Shown: positions 11,575-21,673 of the stretch, piece after piece
Layout: every line of letters starts with the position of its first letter
Numbering within the stretch: position 1 is the first letter of the stretch
Assembly: GCA_033439295.1 (NCBI GenBank)
Contig: JAVTLE010000023.1
Span: 3,756,530-3,820,529 of the forward strand
Length of the DNA: 64,000 bases
Origin: Deuterostichococcus epilithicus
Lineage: Eukaryota; Chlorophyta; Trebouxiophyceae; Prasiolales; Stichococcaceae
Direction of reading: 5' to 3'
Notes under the pieces: model-generated
What the model saw: only the letters and a program-made list of their open reading frames with translations
Told to the model about the DNA's origin: nothing
Databases searched by the model: none
Translations under genes and position numbers: made by a program

Positions 11575-13504
11575 GATGAGGCATTCGAGCACTGGCTAAA
11601 AACCTACGATCCCCTGGAGTCAGTAACGCGCAAGATTAAGGGCACCGTGGCGGAAAATTGGCAAGTGCAGCTCAGCAGGCACAGCACCGTGGAGGCGGCT
11701 AAGCGGCATGTGAGCCTGCCTGCACTGGACGCAGCGGTCTACAGCTGCGACTGCCGGACAAGAGGCCACGCATGCGCAAGCTGAGCTCTAGCGCAGATGT
11801 GGTGCAGACCATTGAGCGCGCTGCGCAGGAGTACGAGGGCTCAGGTGAGGGACAGCTCTTCCAGCCAGTCTCCTGCCGCACTGCAGGCTGAGGCCTGCAC
11901 GTGCAGGGCTCTTGTGCTTGATGATGGCAGGCTGGCGCAGCAAGGGTCGACACTCTGCGCCTCTTGGGCCCCACGTTCACACCGAAACAGAGCTCGTCTC
12001 GTCCAGCGGCGGCACATTCTATCTTGCAGCTGTGACGCTCGCTGCGTGTCAGCCCGCAGACCAAGACCAGGGGCCCTGCGAGAGCTGCGAGGAGCTGCTG
12101 TCGCTGGTGGAGCTCCGCCTGTGGCTGGCCCGCAGTATGCGCGAGACATTCCCCAAGGAGTACGAGGTGCTGCGCTTCATCCAGGAGCTCATGCCCGGCC
12201 TGGGGCTAGGGGAGGGGCTGGGCACAGGCGCGCCCGACGTATGCTCCAAGGTTCAGGTGCTGCCTCTTGTCTGATGCCTCGTTCCTCGTCCATCACCGCA
12301 GCCGGCTGAAGCGCGCTTGGCTGCTTCAATTGGTCTGGCTCAGCGTTGCTCATGCCATTTCCGGTGTTTCGCCTGGCTGGGCACGCTTGGCACACAGCGT
12401 GGTTCGTCTGCTTGCAGTCTAGGACCGAGTGAGGCGGATAATCCCACTGGCATGCTGACAGCAGCAGCCGCCGCCCCCATGCAATATCATGCATGCAACA
12501 GCTACGGAAAACGTCGGTCCAACCCGACGAGTGGAGGTCTTCGGAACATGCATAGAGCCAGGCGCTATCGGAGCCGGATGCGGGGCTGCAGCCATACCCG
12601 CACCAGCCCTGCCCGCCAAGCGGCTTCCACCTGCTGCTCGGCTGCGTCGTGGGCGCCGCTAAAGCTGTTGCATTGACGCTGCTCAGTAGAGAGAGGTAGT
12701 CGCGCTGAACAGCTGGCGCGCATGGTGGATGAACAAGTCTCTTGCTGGGAGGGATGCTTCATGGACACGGCAGCGAACCCGATCATCGGAGGCACATCCT
12801 TGATAATCTGGCGCAGCTGCCTGGTACCATGCTTGCCATATGCTTCGGCAGCAACCGGGAGGACGATCAGTGGTGAAGGTGAAACGCGCATATGACGGAT
12901 CTTGTTGGTTTTCGCTTGCCACTTCAGTCTGACGTCAGTGCCACTTCAGCTGTAGGTCGGCCTTGGTCGCCGCTGAAACCATTATTGCGTGCAATGCATT
13001 GCGTGCTCCCAGGGGCGTCTGACATGCGATTTGCTCGCAGGTCGCAGGTTACAGGGGCTTGCCCTTTCGGTTTATCTGGTGGTGGGGCTCCGCCACTCCA
13101 CCTTTCCGATTCAAGGGACCACACACCCCTCGCCCCGCAGGCGAGCTGCGCGAAGCGCCGGCCCGACCCGCCGCTCGCCTTGCGGCAGCGGCGGCGATTG
13201 CTGTCGTGGATGTCCCGCCGAGCACCAATGCCCTTGACGCCAACCTGGCTATTGCTCATGGTCCGCATATCACAAGCCCTTGGGCAGTGGTCCGCATACC
13301 AGCCTTGCGCACACAGCGACCCAGCTTGGACCCTCGGCCTAGCAGCTTGACCCTACTACAGCGTTCCGCCGCTTGCCGCCGCACCAAGCGTTCTTGCTGA
13401 ACCCCTACTTGTTGTTCATGCTTCGCTCAGCCTGGGATGTAATGCCGCAAAAGGCAAAGCCGCACAATGTGCCGACCGGATGTGCCACGCCCGCTTTCAT
13501 TTGA
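11575..13504 (+). CDS. Unrecognised spliced protein-coding gene (5' end not found)
   Basis: I do not recognise the family. Three exons splice with consistent phases. 11575-11709 begins DEAFEHWLKTYDPLESVTRK and ends before GTGAGC. 11745-11844 begins LRLPDKRPRMRKLSSSADVV and ends in phase 1 at GTGAGG. 12060-12250 begins DQDQGPCESCEELLSLVELR and contains FPKEYEVLRFIQELMPG, with a GTTCAG or GTGCTG donor. A further exon is likely at about 13141-13260; it reads either as an Ala-rich chain with AIAVVDVPPSTNALDANLAI or in another frame. The last open frame, about 13343-13504, contains RRLPPHQAFLLNPYLLFMLR and stops with TGA at 13502-13504. The content looks helical and soluble. The N-terminus, the exons between 12257 and 13140, and the final exon frame are unresolved. 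If the last exon is right, the stop overlaps the stop of the convergent dehydrogenase. Confidence 0.5.
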
Positions 13505-16059
13505 GCTGCTGGGTGGGGCGGATCAGCATGTCGTGCACCTGCACCAGCACGTTCAGTCCCTGTCAGCAACGAGTGCCTTCCACGCAAACAGCCTGAAGTC
13601 GCACAGTACGACAGCAGGAGAAAATTGTGTTCAGGGCGATTAGACTTGATGCAGAAGTCTCACCTCCATGTGGTCGGGTGCTGACAGCGCCCAGACCACC
13701 GCCTGCGCAATGTCCTCCCCCTGCGTGCCACCAGAACAGCTTCTTCAAAACCAAACGGACGCAGTGTAGTTTCAACCGGACCAGAGCTTCAATCCATCCG
13801 AGCACGGGCTTCCGCGGCTGGGGTCGGGAGGGACCTTGCATGCGGACCGACTGTACAGCGCGGAGGCAGGCTTCCGCGGCGAGCTCATTGATTTCCTCCC
13901 AGTGCAGGCCTCCCCGCCGCACCTGCAGGCTCTTCATTTGGCCGTAAAACTTCTGGGCGCCCTCCTCGTCGCCAAAGCGGCTGGTCTGGTAGAACTCCGT
14001 CTCCACGATGCCAGGCGAAATGCTGGTCACCCGCAGGTCCACCTTGCGCGCCCGCGCCTGCGGAGAGTCGTGTCACCGTTGTGATCTGTGAACTGTGATG
14101 TGGGCTTGTGACAGGGCCTTTACCCGCCAGCGGAGTGGAACAGCTGACAACGCTGTGCATTGCTGGAGCCTGGCCTGAGAGGGTCGCACACTCAGATTGG
14201 GCTGTACATCAGCGAAGGCACGGGCACTTAACAACAGACCAAGGGCACAGAGCCTGAGAGGAGCATGTCGAGATTGCCGCATCTGAGTTTGGACTTGGGC
14301 AAACGAATCACACAGCGCACCTCCTGTCGCAGGCCCTCGGTGAGGGCGCGCAGCGCAAACTTGGTGGCAGAGTAGAAAGCTCCGCCGCCGGCGCCGTCCG
14401 GGACGCGGTGCCCGCTCATGGAGCTGATGTTGATGACGTGGCCGTACTGCCCCCGCCGTGCCATGTCCTGCATGTCAAGCGGAGGGACCCCTGACAAGAC
14501 CCTGTATCGCTAGGCAGTCTTCAGGGGCCCAATGGCGCGCCCAATCCGCCGCCTCACATCCGCGGCCGCAGTTGCCGTAGAGTCTCCCCCTGGACCCACC
14601 CGCAGTCGCCTGACAAGCATCACGACAGCGCTTGCACATTGCAAGCACTCTCCCGCGGCTCTGCGACACAGACAAGAAGGCCAAGACGCGCTGCAGTACG
14701 TACCCTATCAGCGAGGGCTCACAGCACACCCACACACCTGGATGGCCTCCCGGGTGCACATGCAGACGCCCAGCACGTTCGTGCTGATCATCTCCACCCA
14801 GGACGCTGTGGAGCCGTCCCACAGCGCCGCATTGTTGCGACCCAGCCCCGCATTGTTGACGAGCACGTCCACCCCCGCGCCCGGCCACCGCTTGACGATG
14901 ATACGCGGCAGCGCAACCACCTCCGCCTCCTACATGCCGCAAGTTCTATTGAATTATTGAATTTTTTGAAAAAGTGAAAGGCTTGCGGCTCTCTGATGCA
15001 TGGCGCCCGGCCAATACTTGACGATGGTGCGCGGCAGCGCCATCGCCTCCGCCGTGTGCAGGTGCGGATGGATTGCGGGTTTCGGCGGGCAAGGGTCCAA
15101 CGTGCTTCGGTCGCGTGCTTCCCACACACCTCCGCATGTGTTCCAGCAAGCGGAGGCAAGCGCTTGCGCTCCACAATATTTGATTCAACGAAGTATTTCG
15201 TGCGCTCCATCAGGTGCAAGGCACGCCCGCACTGGTTCGTGAAGACTCAGCAGCCTTGGAACTCTGGCGCCGCCTGCATCTGTGCACTTCGGCAGACACG
15301 ACAAGACGCTCAGATGCAGTGAAGGTAAGTCGTCGAGTGTATAGGTGTTGCCTTGAGGAGGGTGCTACTAGGTGTTTTGAACTTGCCTTCGTAATGTCGC
15401 ACACAATGGGCAGGAAGTCGGCAATGGGGACGCCCTGCGACACCAGCGTCTGCTGCAGGGCCTCCAGCCGCTCACGGCGCCGCGCCACCGCCACCACGCG
15501 GAGGCCCGCCGCCGCCAGCACCTCGCACACCGCCCAGCCGATGCCTGCAGAGGCGCCTGCAGCAGTACGACAGGCGCACTGTGGGACATTGCACGGAGAC
15601 TTGCACAGGAGTGCATGTCAGCTGAATGAAAGTACAGCAGCAGCACTGGCCTCACATGCCGGGTGTTCTGCGTGCCCAACCACAACTCCCACAGCGCACA
15701 ATGTCTTGCTTGCAAGGTGGCCCGTTGGTTGCATAATGTTCCCGGTCCATGCCAGGGCCATGTGAACATTCCCCACCTGTCACGAGTGCAACCCTGCCCT
15801 TCCAGCGCTCCAGGCCGGCTGGCGCAGCGCCTGGCGACGCTGACGACGCCTGCTGCCCGCCAGACGGGCTGCCGCCGCCACCGCCAACAGCTGGCAAATC
15901 TGCGACCGGCGATGACGCCGCCTGCCGTTGCTGCTCTCCCTCTTCCTGCTGCTGCTGCTGCGGCGGCTGTGCGACCGGAGAAGTTGGCTCTCGGGTGGCG
16001 GGCGGCTCCTTAGACTGTGCTGGCGGCTGCGGCTCAATCTCCGTCTGCTTCTGCGACAT
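13497..16059 (-). CDS. Classical short-chain dehydrogenase/reductase, DHRS11-like
   Basis: NAD(P)H-dependent oxidoreductase with a Rossmann fold; the substrate is probably a carbonyl or steroid-like compound and is not determined here. ATG at 16059 starts a low-complexity extension of about 75 residues rich in Gln, Pro, Ser and Gly. Then follow [14 protein letters not shown] and, after an intron, [20 protein letters not shown] (together the TGxxxGIG cofactor loop). Next come [20 protein letters not shown] (about 14805-14865), the catalytic region [20 protein letters not shown] then [17 protein letters not shown] (about 14325-14430; Ser, Tyr, Lys present), [20 protein letters not shown] (about 13965-14030) and the tail [15 protein letters not shown]. 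The TGA is at 13497-13499. The segments [20 protein letters not shown] and IRPTQQ match the DHRS11 subgroup closely. The 5' part of the NNAG exon is duplicated in the upstream intron. Confidence 0.92.
14877..15053. repeat. Exon-fragment tandem duplication in the SDR gene
   Basis: A roughly 50-bp stretch (14877-14927) at the 5' part of the NNAG exon is repeated with few changes at 15003-15053, an offset of 126 bases. Only the 14877 copy joins the functional exon. The other lies upstream in the intron. They are separated by a conspicuously AT-rich spacer (14941-14980). Confidence 0.9.
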
Positions 16060-16222
16060 CCGACGCCGCCACGCGAGCAGATGAGGCAATTGCTATTTGC
16101 ACAGCCTTGCTCCAGCGGCCGCCACGTCTGATGAACTCAGCAACCACTGAAACTTGGCTGCAAGCATATCGAGGTATGGGTGCGCCCTGCTGTACTTTGC
16201 ACCTGATTGTATTTGCACGCAG

Positions 16223-17769
16223 TCAATAAAAAGTCTCCATGAGCCACTCGGAGGGCACCTGCTGCGTTTGGGCAAACTCGTCCGCGAGCGGCGCGGAGCC
16301 GGTCTCGCCTGCAAGCGCCCGCTGTGCGATTTGGCTGAGCTGCGCAAACGCCTGGTCCACACGGTCGTTGTAGATCACGTGGTCGTACAGCGCCTTCTCC
16401 TCAATGCTGCGGCGCATAGAAATGCATGGCACTTTCCAGATGTGGATGGCTGTCTTCGCAGGTGCTTCTGCATGCGGCTACAGGTGCCTGCACCAGAGCG
16501 CCACGCAGTGCGCAGAACAGTAGCAGCTTGCACCATGCCCAGGCGGCACCAACAAAGTTGCCAAGTCTGCAGTATCGAAGCTTTTGGCGCAGGCGTCGCA
16601 GTGCACCACCCGCTGCTGGGCTGCATCGCCGGCTGTTGGGCGCGGGGGAGCTGCAGCGCACAAGCTCACCTGGCGACCTCCTCCCGCGCATTGCTCAACC
16701 GCCGCTGGATCTGCTCCTCGCTCTCCGTGCCGCGGCCGCGCAGCCGCTTCTCCAGCTCCTCAATGGACGGCGGCGCCACAAAGACAAAGATGGCCTTCAG
16801 GCCTGCCCGCCGCACCTGAAAAGTGTCCACCAGATGCATTTTGCTGACTCAGCCTTTGACATACTCTACAAACTCGCCTATAGACCAGCAGGCATGCTCG
16901 CATGAAGTAACGTCAACCGGATCAGACCTCCTACATTGTGCGGTCGTGCTTGCTCTTCCTGACAGCCTTGCGCATGCGCGCAGTCATGCGGTGCAGCGAG
17001 CTGAGTTGCATGCACTGGTGCGGCGGGTCTGCAGTGCATGGAAGCACAATTCAAAAACTGACCTGGCGAGCGCCCTGGACATCAATGTCCAGGATGCAGC
17101 ACTTGCCCTGCGCGGCAACGTCCCGCACTGCCCGGATGGAGGTGCCGTAGATGTTGTCGTGCACGTGCGCAAACTCCAGGAACTGGCCGTCGTTGATCTC
17201 CGCTTGCATGGTGTCCTTGTCCGTGAACCAGTAGTGAGAGCCATTCTGCGGCACAGGCGGGGACTTGTCAGCCACTACCTAAGTATGCGGGCGAGCGCAG
17301 ACGCCGGAACAGCATTGATACATAGACAGGCCCATGGATGCGGAACCTGGTGGTTGGCATACTGCTGCATGGCGGCGAACAGGGTCATGTTCAGAAGTGC
17401 TGCAGACGGTGCGGCTGCAGGCGCGCACTAGGTTTGTGCTGCTGCTCCGCATGCAAGGCGACCGCCACAGCCAGATCGTGTGCATCGATGTTGCGCGACG
17501 ATGCGTACACATGATACGAGAACGTGCGAGACGTCCTGCACGCGCATATTGTCGGTGATCAGGGTAGCCAGATCCAGGATCGGTACCTGTTCGCCGTCCC
17601 TGGGCTTGCGTGTTGTGTGGCTGCACGAGAACCCAAAGTTGTCCGACCCGGACATGAGCTTGTGGATCAGGGTGCCCTTCCCGACACCGGATGGCCCGAC
17701 TATCACCAAAGCGCTTGGCAGACCAGCTTGATCCTCCTCGCCTTGTTGCGTGGACTGCTCCGCCCCCAT
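16223..17769 (-). CDS. GMK: Guanylate kinase (GMP kinase)
   Basis: Phosphorylates GMP to GDP with ATP. ATG at 17769 begins [20 protein letters not shown], with no clear organelle presequence, so the enzyme is probably cytosolic. The P-loop [18 protein letters not shown] lies at about 17645-17705 and the GMP-binding segment [14 protein letters not shown] follows at about 17590-17630. Next come [20 protein letters not shown] (about 17180-17240), [25 protein letters not shown] and the lid region [20 protein letters not shown] then [11 protein letters not shown]. The last exon contains [20 protein letters not shown] and ends WLMETFY with the stop at 16223. Landmarks and order fit a full-length eukaryotic enzyme with at least five exons. 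It lies 163 bases downstream of the SDR start on the same strand. Confidence 0.94.
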
Positions 17770-18210
17770 GGCTGCTGCTGCTCAAGCTGCGTGTGTGCCT
17801 GATCAGCACTGACGCCGCAATCTTGCAGATGCGCGCTGAGGGACAATGAACGGTGCTGCAATGCAACCGCAGGGACATCACGCACCAGGGTTTGGGCGAG
17901 CCGATGGATGGCGCAGGGCCACTGTGCGCGCTTGCAACTCTTCAACACTCAGCAGCATACCGATTATCGAGTCTTATCGGCGCTACTCTTGCAATCTGTC
18001 GGTACTCAGCAGTGGTCTGTGCACTTCTGCTGCGGAGGCGCGCACCGCTTTGCACGCGTTGCCGCGGTGCAAGCAATACATCAGGTCCAGCTCGTCTTGG
18101 TGCCAAGGTCTGCCGCATCGAAAGCACCGCGAATACTTGCAGCTCGCCATCCGCGGCCATCTCGCCCATTCTGTGCCGACCCTGCCACTGTTGCTGCGCT
18201 AGCAGACAGA
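17770..18210. promoter_or_regulatory. Divergent intergenic region, GMK / FMC1-like gene
   Basis: About 440 bases between two divergent starts, expected to hold both promoters and 5' UTRs. No TATA box, repeat or other element stands out. Open frames across it do not match any domain. Confidence 0.45.
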
Positions 18211-18678
18211 ATGGCCGAGGCGCGTGCGGCCCTGCGGCACCTCGTGCGCACCGTGAACGCGAACCTTACCTGCAAGACGGGTAACGGGGTGTGGCGGCAG
18301 GCGGTGTATGAGGAGTTCAGGCGGCACGCGAGGGAGACGGATGCTGTGGCGGCGGCACGGCTGATGCAGGAGGCCCGCGACGTTGCCTTCTATCTGGACA
18401 GCGTCCGGGAGCACAAGGTGCGCGACCGAACATGACATGTCTGAACCTATCATCTTGCATGATTGTAATGCCATGCCACTGCGTCTTTGTATGCGTTTCT
18501 GGGAGCCTGAGTTTCATTACGCATGCAGTGTGTTGATAGTGAGCGGCTATGTTTCGGGATCCTGCTGCAGGAGCTGCTATTCTCGCACAATATCGGCGTC
18601 GACCGCCAGAAGCGGCAGCGGCAGAAGCTGACCGACTCCGCACGCAGCGTCGGTCTGACCCTGCCAGACTTCAATTGA
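18211..18678 (+). CDS. FMC1: FMC1-like mitochondrial ATP synthase assembly protein
   Basis: FMC1 is a small LYR-superfamily protein that helps the Atp12 chaperone assemble mitochondrial F1-ATPase. Two exons, 18211-18417 (69 codons, GTGCGC donor) and 18571-18678 (after CTGCTGCAG), join in phase to give 104 residues. The chain starts MAEARAALRHLVRTVNANLT and shows VYEEFRRHARETD, AFYLDSVREHKELLFSHN and an end SARSVGLTLPDFN. This parallels the human FMC1 layout: short length, an RxxLRELR-like first helix, a middle helix ending near a charged pair, and the C-terminal xVGLxLP motif. No cleavable presequence is obvious, as in FMC1 relatives. The match rests on the overall pattern rather than one catalytic motif. 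Confidence 0.82.
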
Positions 18679-19387
18679 CGAGGCGGCAGCAACAGCGCGA
18701 GGCAGAAGGGCACGTCTGCCTATGCACGTCCAAGGGCATGTGCAGCCATGCTTGCTGCGGGCTTGCGGTGCGCAGGTGCCTCATCACTGCTGGCTGTGCA
18801 TGTCACATCTCCATTTGCTGTCTGTGGAAGTTACAGGCGGCTGTATTGCTGATTGGGTTACTGTGCATGCAGGTTTGAGTCCATCATTCAATTTTGATAG
18901 GGTCAAGTGAGAGGTCGGCATCCTTTGCTGCTGTCAATAGTGGAGACCCGAAACGAAAATGTAACATCAACTACCTACTCTAGACACTACGGTACACGAT
19001 GGCACCCACCTCATGAAAGGAATATGCACCCAGGTCCCTGCCCGCCACATCTCCCTATTAGAACCCTCCGGATCGTGGACAAGACAGCCAATGAACCCCA
19101 AGTACACACTCAAAAGCGAGCAAGACATATTCTGATTCTCATCAAACAGCGCCTGTGATGGTTGCAGGAATGCCACACGTTTCGTCTTCTCGAGGGTGCT
19201 GCCTCCATGTCTCAAATGTACATGGTCAAGCAGGCAAAATCCTGCCGCCGATGTCATCGAGTCTGTCTGTAGTCAACTCTGTGTGTCCTCGACTGCACCT
19301 GTGAGAGTTGCCTCCACCGCAGCACACAGCGCGGATTTCTGACAGCGGCAGCAGCGTTTTGGCTGGTGCCAGTCCTAGCCAACTGAT
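18679..19387. other. Convergent intergenic region
   Basis: About 700 bases between the FMC1-like stop and the thioredoxin-like stop. A minus-strand frame here (18967-19257) could at first be mistaken for the end of the thioredoxin gene, but a shorter in-phase exon at 19388-19420 explains that gene better. I see no other feature. Confidence 0.5.
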
Positions 19388-20912
19388 CTAGTGCTCCTCC
19401 AGCGCATTGCGTAGGTTGGTCTGCAAGCCGCACGAATACTGTCAAGCTTCTAGAATTCTGGATGCCGAAAGGCTGCACAATGCATGTGCACATTGAGTTG
19501 ATACTGCTCTGAAAGTATGAAGCATGGTCACGAAGCCAAGATGAATACCTCGTTGATCCCCGACAGCTGGTGCACCTGCGAAGGCAACGAAGATCCGACT
19601 CGAGCCAGGTCGTGAAGCATGCGGCGGCAATTGTGTGCTGGAATCGAATGCCAGCGGCTCTGGAGGGGAAAACGCTGCCCGCAGGAGCGCACCAGCTTGC
19701 CATCCCTGTACAGCCTGAAGTTGGGAGTCACGCGGATCTCCATGGAGATCATGAGCTTCTGCACGCAAGACTTGAACAATGAGCCAACGCCAGCACGATG
19801 ATGTACACGTCCACGACCTGAATTGCAGCACGCTCCTTGCAGGCCACAATTGGAAGCTACATGCCACTCACGCAAGCAACAGCGATAGTGGGTGCGGCAG
19901 AGCAATGCTGATCATGGACGAGCACATGACAAGAGCGTGCCCGCAGCTCTTTGGTGTCATCGCCGTACACTTCCAAGAAGGTGGCGTCAGGGTAGGACTC
20001 GGCCAGCCTGTGGAACTTGCGGGTGAACATCTGCACCAGTGTGACACAGCCTTGTTCAGAAAGAGGCACTGCAGCCACACACACGGCTGTGCTGCACTGC
20101 CGACAGCTCGCCTGATGCGCACAGCAACGACTCGCAGACAAGCCCACTGTTTGAGGACAATGCTGCTTGGCCATCAGCGTGGCGTCCGGAGGCGGAGCAT
20201 GGCGCACTTTGCAGGGGCGGCAGGAGTGCGCCTTGCACATGAGCACGACGAGGTCTGAGCCGTGGCGGCCCAGCTCCTCTTTCAGCTCCTCCGGAGCGTT
20301 GATCTGCCAAATCGAGAGGTGGTTCACGTGAGATACCGCATTTGGAATCACGTTGCAATGTTGCCCTGGTCATGTGCCATGCTGAAGGCCAATATATGAC
20401 ACCAGCTACATTTGCCGCATGGGCATCAACAAACAACGATCCGAGGATCCTTGGCAATTACGTCTCTGTATCACATTCAAAATTCAACAGAATCTTACCC
20501 TGGCGACCGCGGAGTCGGAGGAATCGCCTTCGTCCTGCCCTGCGACGGCGGCGTCAGCGGGCGGTTCAGCAAGCGCCGCTGCTGACGTCGCCATGCTGCC
20601 AGCGCCGCCACCTGCCGTGCTCAGCTGTGGCCCCTCAATCCAGGAGGCCCTGCTGCAGCCCGGCCAGCAATCGAGCAGCGGCGAGCGCGAGCTGGAACTT
20701 GGCTGAGTGGATGCGCCAGGCTGGAGGGCTAAGGCAGTGACGGCGGTCCTGTGCCCCAGAAGGGTCGTACGGAAGAATCGCTGCGCCGGCTGCGGCACCC
20801 TCCGGCAAGCTGACGCCGGCGCATGGTGCAACTGCGCGCTGCAGCAGTGCTGGCACTGGCCAAGTGTGCGAGAGCCTTGCAATAGCGAACACGCCGACGA
20901 TGCAGCCGTCAT
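19388..20912 (-). CDS. Plastid thioredoxin-like protein with a CRPC centre
   Basis: Thioredoxin-fold protein, probably a plastid redox or chaperone-like factor. ATG at 20912 opens a long exon (to about 20506) rich in Ala, Ser and Arg, fitting a transit peptide. The fold starts at about 20304: INAPEELKEELGRHGSDLVV, LMCKAHSCRPCK. CRPC replaces the usual WCGPC, and no Trp precedes the first Cys. Then come MFTRKFHRLAESYPDATFLE VYGDDTKELR (about 19941-20030) and KLMISMEIRVTPNFRLYRDG KL, which includes the cis-Pro motif VTPNF. VHQLSGINE and a tiny last exon TNLRNALEEH (19388-19420, TAG at 19388-19390) complete it. All of these junctions are phase 0. The layout resembles plant plastid thioredoxin-like 4-type proteins from memory. 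The junction after KELR uses either a GC donor or a weaker GT site 21 bases on. Confidence 0.85.
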
Positions 20913-21673
20913 GATGAATGCTGTAGAGCAGTTTGATTGTAGCGCTGCAATTTGCTATCTGCTTGGGTCAATAACACTCCAAGCAGGAGCGTGCTGGCAG
21001 TATTGATTGGCGAAAGGAACGACACGTTGGAGCCAGCCACGGGACGCGGAAGCAACTCCTCGCAACCTGTGATCGCGCTGCCGTATGCCTCTGCTACAAT
21101 TCAGACAGGTATCTCGTGCGAAATGCAGGAACTGGATGCCCGAGTAATTTCAGGTGCTCGCCAAGTGCAGTTTTTCCCGGCAAGTCATTGGCAGACCTCC
21201 TCCCGGCAGATCTCTGGGAAAAATGGCTGGCTGAGCCTCACGGTCCATAGCCTCACAGTTGCATCGCAATTGCACGTTGGGTTGCACACAATATTGAATC
21301 ACAAAGAGCGCCTCGCCAACCCTCTCCAGCCAGCACCCACTGGCTTGGCAAAGAGGCACATAAGACCAGCGGGTCAGCATGTGAAAGGCATGATCGGGCG
21401 GCTGTGTGCGTCGGGTCGTGCCGCACAGATCATGATACACCGCCGCAACACCGTGGCACGCTCACACATCCGCACATTCAGCCTGCCGTCGAGGTGGGCG
21501 CCGGGTGCACCACCACCAGCGCCGGGGCCATTCGGCGAGGATCACTCTTGCCGAGGATCCATGCACCACTGTATGTCATCGACTTCATCATCGTGCATAT
21601 TGCTGATGAGCTTGGATGCTGCTGCGTCAGGGCCAGATGCCATACATCCGCGGCGCAGCCGGGCGCCGCAGCC
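20913..21673. promoter_or_regulatory. Divergent intergenic region, thioredoxin-like / O-methyltransferase
   Basis: About 760 bases between two divergent genes. The methyltransferase start is not certain, so a 5' exon with a targeting peptide may lie here. A 395-codon frame (20952-22139, +) crosses the region but is mostly out of frame with the enzyme exons. No repeat or RNA gene is visible. Confidence 0.4.

Noticed and set aside
18967-19257. Possible last exon of the thioredoxin-like gene (KTKRVAFLQPSQ...)
   Set aside because: The 33-base exon at 19388-19420 joins in phase and gives the family ending GINETNLRNALEEH, so this longer frame is not needed.
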